From Hyphomicrobiales bacterium (GTDB taxonomy: Bacteria > Pseudomonadota > Alphaproteobacteria > Rhizobiales > Rhizobiaceae): 64,000 bases of DNA. Below the pieces are notes generated by a model. The model saw nothing but the letters and a program-made list of their open reading frames with translations, ran no database searches and had not been told where the DNA came from. The stretch lies in contig UBMP01000025.1 of NCBI GenBank assembly GCA_900466575.1, positions 1 to 64,000 on the forward strand. The letters run 5' to 3'. Of this stretch, positions 60,726 through 64,000 are shown piece after piece. Every line of letters begins with the position of its first letter. The first letter of the stretch is position 1. The position numbers and the translations under genes are program-made.

Positions 60726-62435
60726 CTACGCGGCGCGTGTTGCGTAGGACGCCAGGAGTTCTGCAAGCCGGGCCGGATCGGCTGGCTTGACCAACAGTTC
60801 TGTTGCACCGGCATCAATCGCGGCTTTTCGGGTCTCAGACCCTGCAGCTCCGGTCACGACAATGATGGGCACTTCCGGAAGGCGATTGCTGCGTTCGAAA
60901 TCGCGGATGGCGGCAAGCGCATCGAGGCCGCTGCCGCCGGGCATGGAAAGGTCCGTCACGATCGCACCCGGACGGCCTGTGGTCTGTGTTGCGGCGGCGA
61001 TGAGGTCCCGAAGCGTTTCGACCTCGGACACACGATGTCCGCCCTTCTTGAGCACCGTCTTCAAAAGCAGACGATTGACCGGGTCGTCCTCGGCCAGAAG
61101 AACGTCCAGCCCGCTGCCTTCGGCCTGCGTCCAGCGCGTGTTGGAACGATTGTCGTTGATCGGGTCACGCAGCTCGATGCCCTTCATGCGGCCTTGCAGC
61201 ACACCGATAAGCGAGCGCTCGCGCAAGGGGCGCACAAGCCATGAATCATAGCCCGCTCCGAAGAAGCGCGAACCGCTACGGCTCTCGGGTTCGATCAGGA
61301 GAATGCGGCGCGTCGCCGGATTGCGGAAAGCAGGATGTTTGCGCAGATCTTCGGAGAGAAGGTCAGCCAGCCGGCGATCAACGACGATGTCGGTGAAGGC
61401 ATCGGAGGCAGCATCGAGGCTCGCAACGACATCGGCGGGGGCTGCGGCCAGAACGACGTCACCGCCGAGGCTGGTGACCGTCGCGGCAAGCGCTTCGCGG
61501 CAAACACCATCGGGGGCGATGATAAGCATATGCGTGCTCGACAGCATGGTGGCGCGCGCCTGGCGCAATCGGAAATCGGAGGGCTGGCGAACAGGAACAC
61601 GCACAATGAACGTGCTGCCAGTTCCAAGCTGGCTTTCAACATCGATGCTGCCGCCGGCTTCGAGAACGATGCGGCGGGAAATTGCCAGACCAAGGCCGGT
61701 GCCGCCGATCCTGCTCTTTTCTGCACCCACCTGTTCGAATTCGCGGAACAGCTTTTCCTGACCACGCGGCGACATGCCGGGGCCTGTGTCACGGACGCGG
61801 ATCTCGAGCTCGCCATCCACCATGGCTGCGGAGACGAGAACACCGCCCTCGCTTGTGAACTTCACGGCGTTGCCGACCAGATTGAAGAGGACCTGCCGCA
61901 ACCGTTCGGGGTCGAAGGACAGGAGGCCGGGGACATCGGCAGCCACCCAACTGGCGATCTCGACGCCCTTTTCATGGGCACGATGGGCCAGCATCTCGAC
62001 CACGCTTTCAATCATCTGGCGAAGATCGTCGTCGCGCGGATGAAGCCGGAAGCGCCCGGCTTCGATGGCCGAGAAATCCAGAAGATCGTCGACGAGTTGC
62101 GACAGCGCCTGCACGGACTGGCCGATACCGGAGAGGTAATTTGCCTGTTCGGGCGTCAGCCGCGTCTGGCTCAGAAGATGGCTCATACCTGCAATGCCCG
62201 AAAGCGGCGTGCGGATATCATGGCTGACGGTTGCCAGAATCCGGCTCTTCATTGCGCTTTCCCGCTCGGCACGCGCAAGCGCTTCGCGGGTCATGTCCAG
62301 GCTTGGAACGTGATCGACATGTCCCGGCCGGACGGAGGAGAAAAACCTACGAAACCAGGCGGCAAGCGGGCGCGTGCTCCGGCTTGCGGCGGGCGACTCT
62401 TTGATGTTGCGGTCGGTCTCGTCAAAATTTCGCAT
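60726..62435 (-). CDS. Soluble hybrid sensor histidine kinase / response regulator
   Basis: About 569 residues, no convincing membrane span. HisKA carries SHDIRTPLSGIAGMSHLL. HATPase_c shows LVGNAVKFTSEG, DTGPGMS and GGTGLGLAISRRIV. A middle pseudo-receiver (MLIIAPDGVCREAL...DIVVDRRLADLL...WLVRPLRERSL) lacks the full acidic pocket and has Arg for the conserved Lys. The C-terminal true receiver has LLAEDD, VTDLSMPGGSG, VTGAAG and LLVKPAD. The input signal is unknown. I use the ATG at 62435; a TTG two codons upstream is also possible. Confidence 0.92.
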   Translation of the reverse strand: MRNFDETDRNIKESPAASRSTRPLAAWFRRFFSSVRPGHVDHVPSLDMTREALARAERESAMKSRILATVSHDIRTPLSGIAGMSHLLSQTRLTPEQANYLSGIGQSVQALSQLVDDLLDFSAIEAGRFRLHPRDDDLRQMIESVVEMLAHRAHEKGVEIASWVAADVPGLLSFDPERLRQVLFNLVGNAVKFTSEGGVLVSAAMVDGELEIRVRDTGPGMSPRGQEKLFREFEQVGAEKSRIGGTGLGLAISRRIVLEAGGSIDVESQLGTGSTFIVRVPVRQPSDFRLRQARATMLSSTHMLIIAPDGVCREALAATVTSLGGDVVLAAAPADVVASLDAASDAFTDIVVDRRLADLLSEDLRKHPAFRNPATRRILLIEPESRSGSRFFGAGYDSWLVRPLRERSLIGVLQGRMKGIELRDPINDNRSNTRWTQAEGSGLDVLLAEDDPVNRLLLKTVLKKGGHRVSEVETLRDLIAAATQTTGRPGAIVTDLSMPGGSGLDALAAIRDFERSNRLPEVPIIVVTGAAGSETRKAAIDAGATELLVKPADPARLAELLASYATRAA

Positions 62436-62490
62436 GGGCAACAGCTAACATGCGAATGCTTCAGAAGTGTTTCCGGGCTTCGTTAATCTT

Positions 62491-62979
62491 CTATTTCGAT
62501 TTTCCACCGCTTCCGAAGATTTCGTCAAAACCGATCAACACAGCACCAACGGTAATGAAACTGTCGGCCAGGTTGAAGACGGCGAAAGACCATGTGCCGA
62601 CATGGAAAAGCACGAAATCGATGACGTGACCGTAGAGAAAACGGTCAATGAGATTGCCGAAGGCGCCCGCGATCACCAGAGCGAAGCCGAGATGGGCCAT
62701 CCAGCGCGAGGGAGGCGTACGCAGCCAAAGCCAAGTGACGAAGGCAACGATCGCGAGGCGCAGACCGACAATCAGATAGCCCGGCGTCTCGTCGAACATC
62801 GAAAAGGCAACGCCCGTATTATAGGTGCGGTAAAGCGCCAGGACCGGCAGGAGATGAACCGGTTCCTGCAGCGGCAGATAATGATCGACGGCAATCTTCG
62901 TCAGCTGATCGAAGATCAGCAGCGCAATGACGAACAAGATTGCCGGCCGCGCGCGAGAGAAAGGCGAAACCGTATCCAT
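62491..62979 (-). CDS. lspA: Lipoprotein signal peptidase II
   Basis: 162 residues with four membrane helices. The catalytic aspartates are in [16 protein letters not shown] and [11 protein letters not shown], and [10 protein letters not shown] is also conserved. It cleaves the signal peptide from diacylated prolipoproteins. The start overlaps the stop of the upstream methyltransferase (TGATG), so the two are coupled. Confidence 0.96.
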   Translation of the reverse strand: MDTVSPFSRARPAILFVIALLIFDQLTKIAVDHYLPLQEPVHLLPVLALYRTYNTGVAFSMFDETPGYLIVGLRLAIVAFVTWLWLRTPPSRWMAHLGFALVIAGAFGNLIDRFLYGHVIDFVLFHVGTWSFAVFNLADSFITVGAVLIGFDEIFGSGGKSK

Positions 62980-63833
62980 CAGCGTGGCTCCAGCGTGAGC
63001 AGATGCCGGCGCGCTTCAAAGAGCATGACGGCGGTGGCCACCGCAAGGTTCAGCGAATCGGCAAGCCCCGCCTGCGGAATGCGGGCTAGCTGATCGGCCT
63101 CCTTCGCCAGCTGGTCTGGCAGGCCCTGCTGTTCGTTGCCCATGAGAACGACGACCGGCTTTTTCTTGTAATCGACAGTTCGGTAATCAACCGCGCCGGC
63201 AAGATGCGTGGCGACCACCGAAACGCCCGCGCCCTTTTTCCAGGCGAGGAATTCTTCCGGCGTGGCACGCGTCACGGGTAGTGCGAAGACCGAACCCATA
63301 GTCGCGCGGACGGTCTCCAGCGAAAACGGATCCGTGCATTCGCCGACCAGAATCACGCCCGAAGCGCCGGCTGCATCCGCCGTGCGGATGATCGTGCCGA
63401 GATTGCCGGGGTCGCGCACCCGGTCGAGCGCGATATAGGTCTCGTTGGCCGCGGGGCGGATATCGGAGAGCGAGCGCCATTTCGTTCTGAAGACGCCGAC
63501 CACCATTTGCGGATTGTCGCGACGGGTGATGGCGGAAAGCACCTTTTCGCTCACCTCCAGCACGAGGCCACCGGCGGCGACCGTGCGGGCGGCGACCTTG
63601 GTGACGAGCGGCTTGTCCTTGGCGTTCTTGGCATAGATGAGCGTATTGATCGCCCAACCCAGCTCCAGCGCGTCGATGACGAGCTTCAGGCCTTCTGCCA
63701 TGAAGGTTCCGGTTTCCTCGCGGCCCTTCTTCTGGGAGAGCGCCTTGATGTCCTTGATGATCGGGTTGGCAAGGCTGGTGACTTCCTTGACCTGTCCGAC
63801 GCGGCCGGGGCCGCCTTTTATGGCGTCGCTCAT
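62979..63833 (-). CDS. SpoU/TrmH-family rRNA methyltransferase
   Basis: 284 residues. The N-terminal third is an L30e-like RNA-binding domain ([33 protein letters not shown]). The C-terminal SpoU knot domain has [39 protein letters not shown] and [17 protein letters not shown] (motifs 1-3). It 2'-O-methylates ribose, probably in 23S rRNA. Its ATG at 63833 overlaps the stop of the preceding gene (ATGA), which supports this start. Confidence 0.93.
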   Translation of the reverse strand: MSDAIKGGPGRVGQVKEVTSLANPIIKDIKALSQKKGREETGTFMAEGLKLVIDALELGWAINTLIYAKNAKDKPLVTKVAARTVAAGGLVLEVSEKVLSAITRRDNPQMVVGVFRTKWRSLSDIRPAANETYIALDRVRDPGNLGTIIRTADAAGASGVILVGECTDPFSLETVRATMGSVFALPVTRATPEEFLAWKKGAGVSVVATHLAGAVDYRTVDYKKKPVVVLMGNEQQGLPDQLAKEADQLARIPQAGLADSLNLAVATAVMLFEARRHLLTLEPR

Positions 63834-64000
63834 GCGGGGACCCAACGCGAAAAGAGAGATGTGGAAAGCGCCCTGCCCTTTTCAGAGCCATCAAGGCCGC
63901 TTTCGCGGATGATGAGTTCGCCGGACTCGACCACGCCACCGGCGCCGCGCATCGTTTCGCGCATCAGCTCGTGGATCGAATAGAAGCTGGCGCGGATCGA
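63830..64000 (-). CDS. C-terminal end of an unidentified protein (cut by window edge)
   Basis: The last 56 residues of a gene whose start lies outside the window. The frame reads ASFYSIHELMRETMRG, VVESGELIIRESGLDG and [11 protein letters not shown] before TGA. The stop overlaps the methyltransferase start (ATGA), so it is real and in the same operon. I do not recognise the family. Confidence 0.6.
   Translation of the reverse strand, partial: SIRASFYSIHELMRETMRGAGGVVESGELIIRESGLDGSEKGRALSTSLFSRWVPA

Overview
The window is GC-rich and almost fully coding. It looks like core chromosome from a Rhizobiaceae alphaproteobacterium (Rhizobium/Agrobacterium/Sinorhizobium/Shinella group). Supporting this are a SAM-II riboswitch before metZ, a PodJ-type polarity protein, GcrA, a ppk2-phoR-phoU-phoB block, an OlsB-type ornithine-lipid acyltransferase, a DtxR-type MntR beside mntH, and an argD-argF-hslO operon. 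I saw no insertion sequence, integrase, phage block or CRISPR array. The organism call rests on gene content and order, not on a database search.

Layout. 0-6 kb: a cut secreted protein, then fatty-acid beta-oxidation on the minus strand (acyl-CoA dehydrogenase, thiolase, FadB-type multifunctional enzyme). 6-12 kb: PodJ-like polarity factor, TauE/SafE exporter and a coupled TIGR02186-like protein. 12-17 kb: a minus-strand run of S24 regulator, SNase-like protein, TerB, ligase-associated DEXH helicase and PdeM. 17-25 kb: LuxR-type response regulator, pyrD, MATE pump, CAP lipoprotein, a TPR-methyltransferase, tandem YitT proteins and an amino-acid-type binding protein. 25-30 kb: BcsA-like glycosyltransferase overlapping mntH tail to tail, then mntR and tRNA-Gly. 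30-36 kb: diguanylate cyclase, a PepSY/two-component cluster (possibly FeuN-FeuP-FeuQ), cytochrome b561, DUF4189 and DUF805 proteins. 36-45 kb: DCD-family deaminase, riboswitch-metZ, an AbiEii-type nucleotidyltransferase with a small partner, an FTR1/cupredoxin iron pair, apaG and the arginine operon. 44-49 kb: ppk2 and phoR-phoU-phoB, with pstSCAB missing from their usual place, then csbD and gcrA. 49-57 kb: a large coiled-coil membrane protein, nitronate monooxygenase, DUF1176 protein, tRNA-Thr and TadE/TadE/TadG proteins. 57-64 kb: ArsC-like protein, YbaK, M29 aminopeptidase, olsB, a hybrid kinase, lspA and a SpoU-type RNA methyltransferase.

Shared control is visible in the DNA. Two identical near-palindromes lie upstream of the acyl-CoA dehydrogenase and the nitronate monooxygenase. 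Pho boxes with 11-bp periodicity precede phoU and olsB, linking PhoB in this window to membrane-lipid remodelling. A perfect CtrA box and a GANTC site precede podJ, and a dense GANTC cluster precedes gcrA. An MntR-type box lies between mntH and mntR, a RirA-type box precedes the iron pair, and SAM-II plus a terminator controls metZ. Most of the window is ordinary housekeeping sequence. The best leads for something new are the missing pst block, the AbiEii/small-gene pair, the TadG protein with a solenoid-like tail, and the S24-led DNA-damage cluster.
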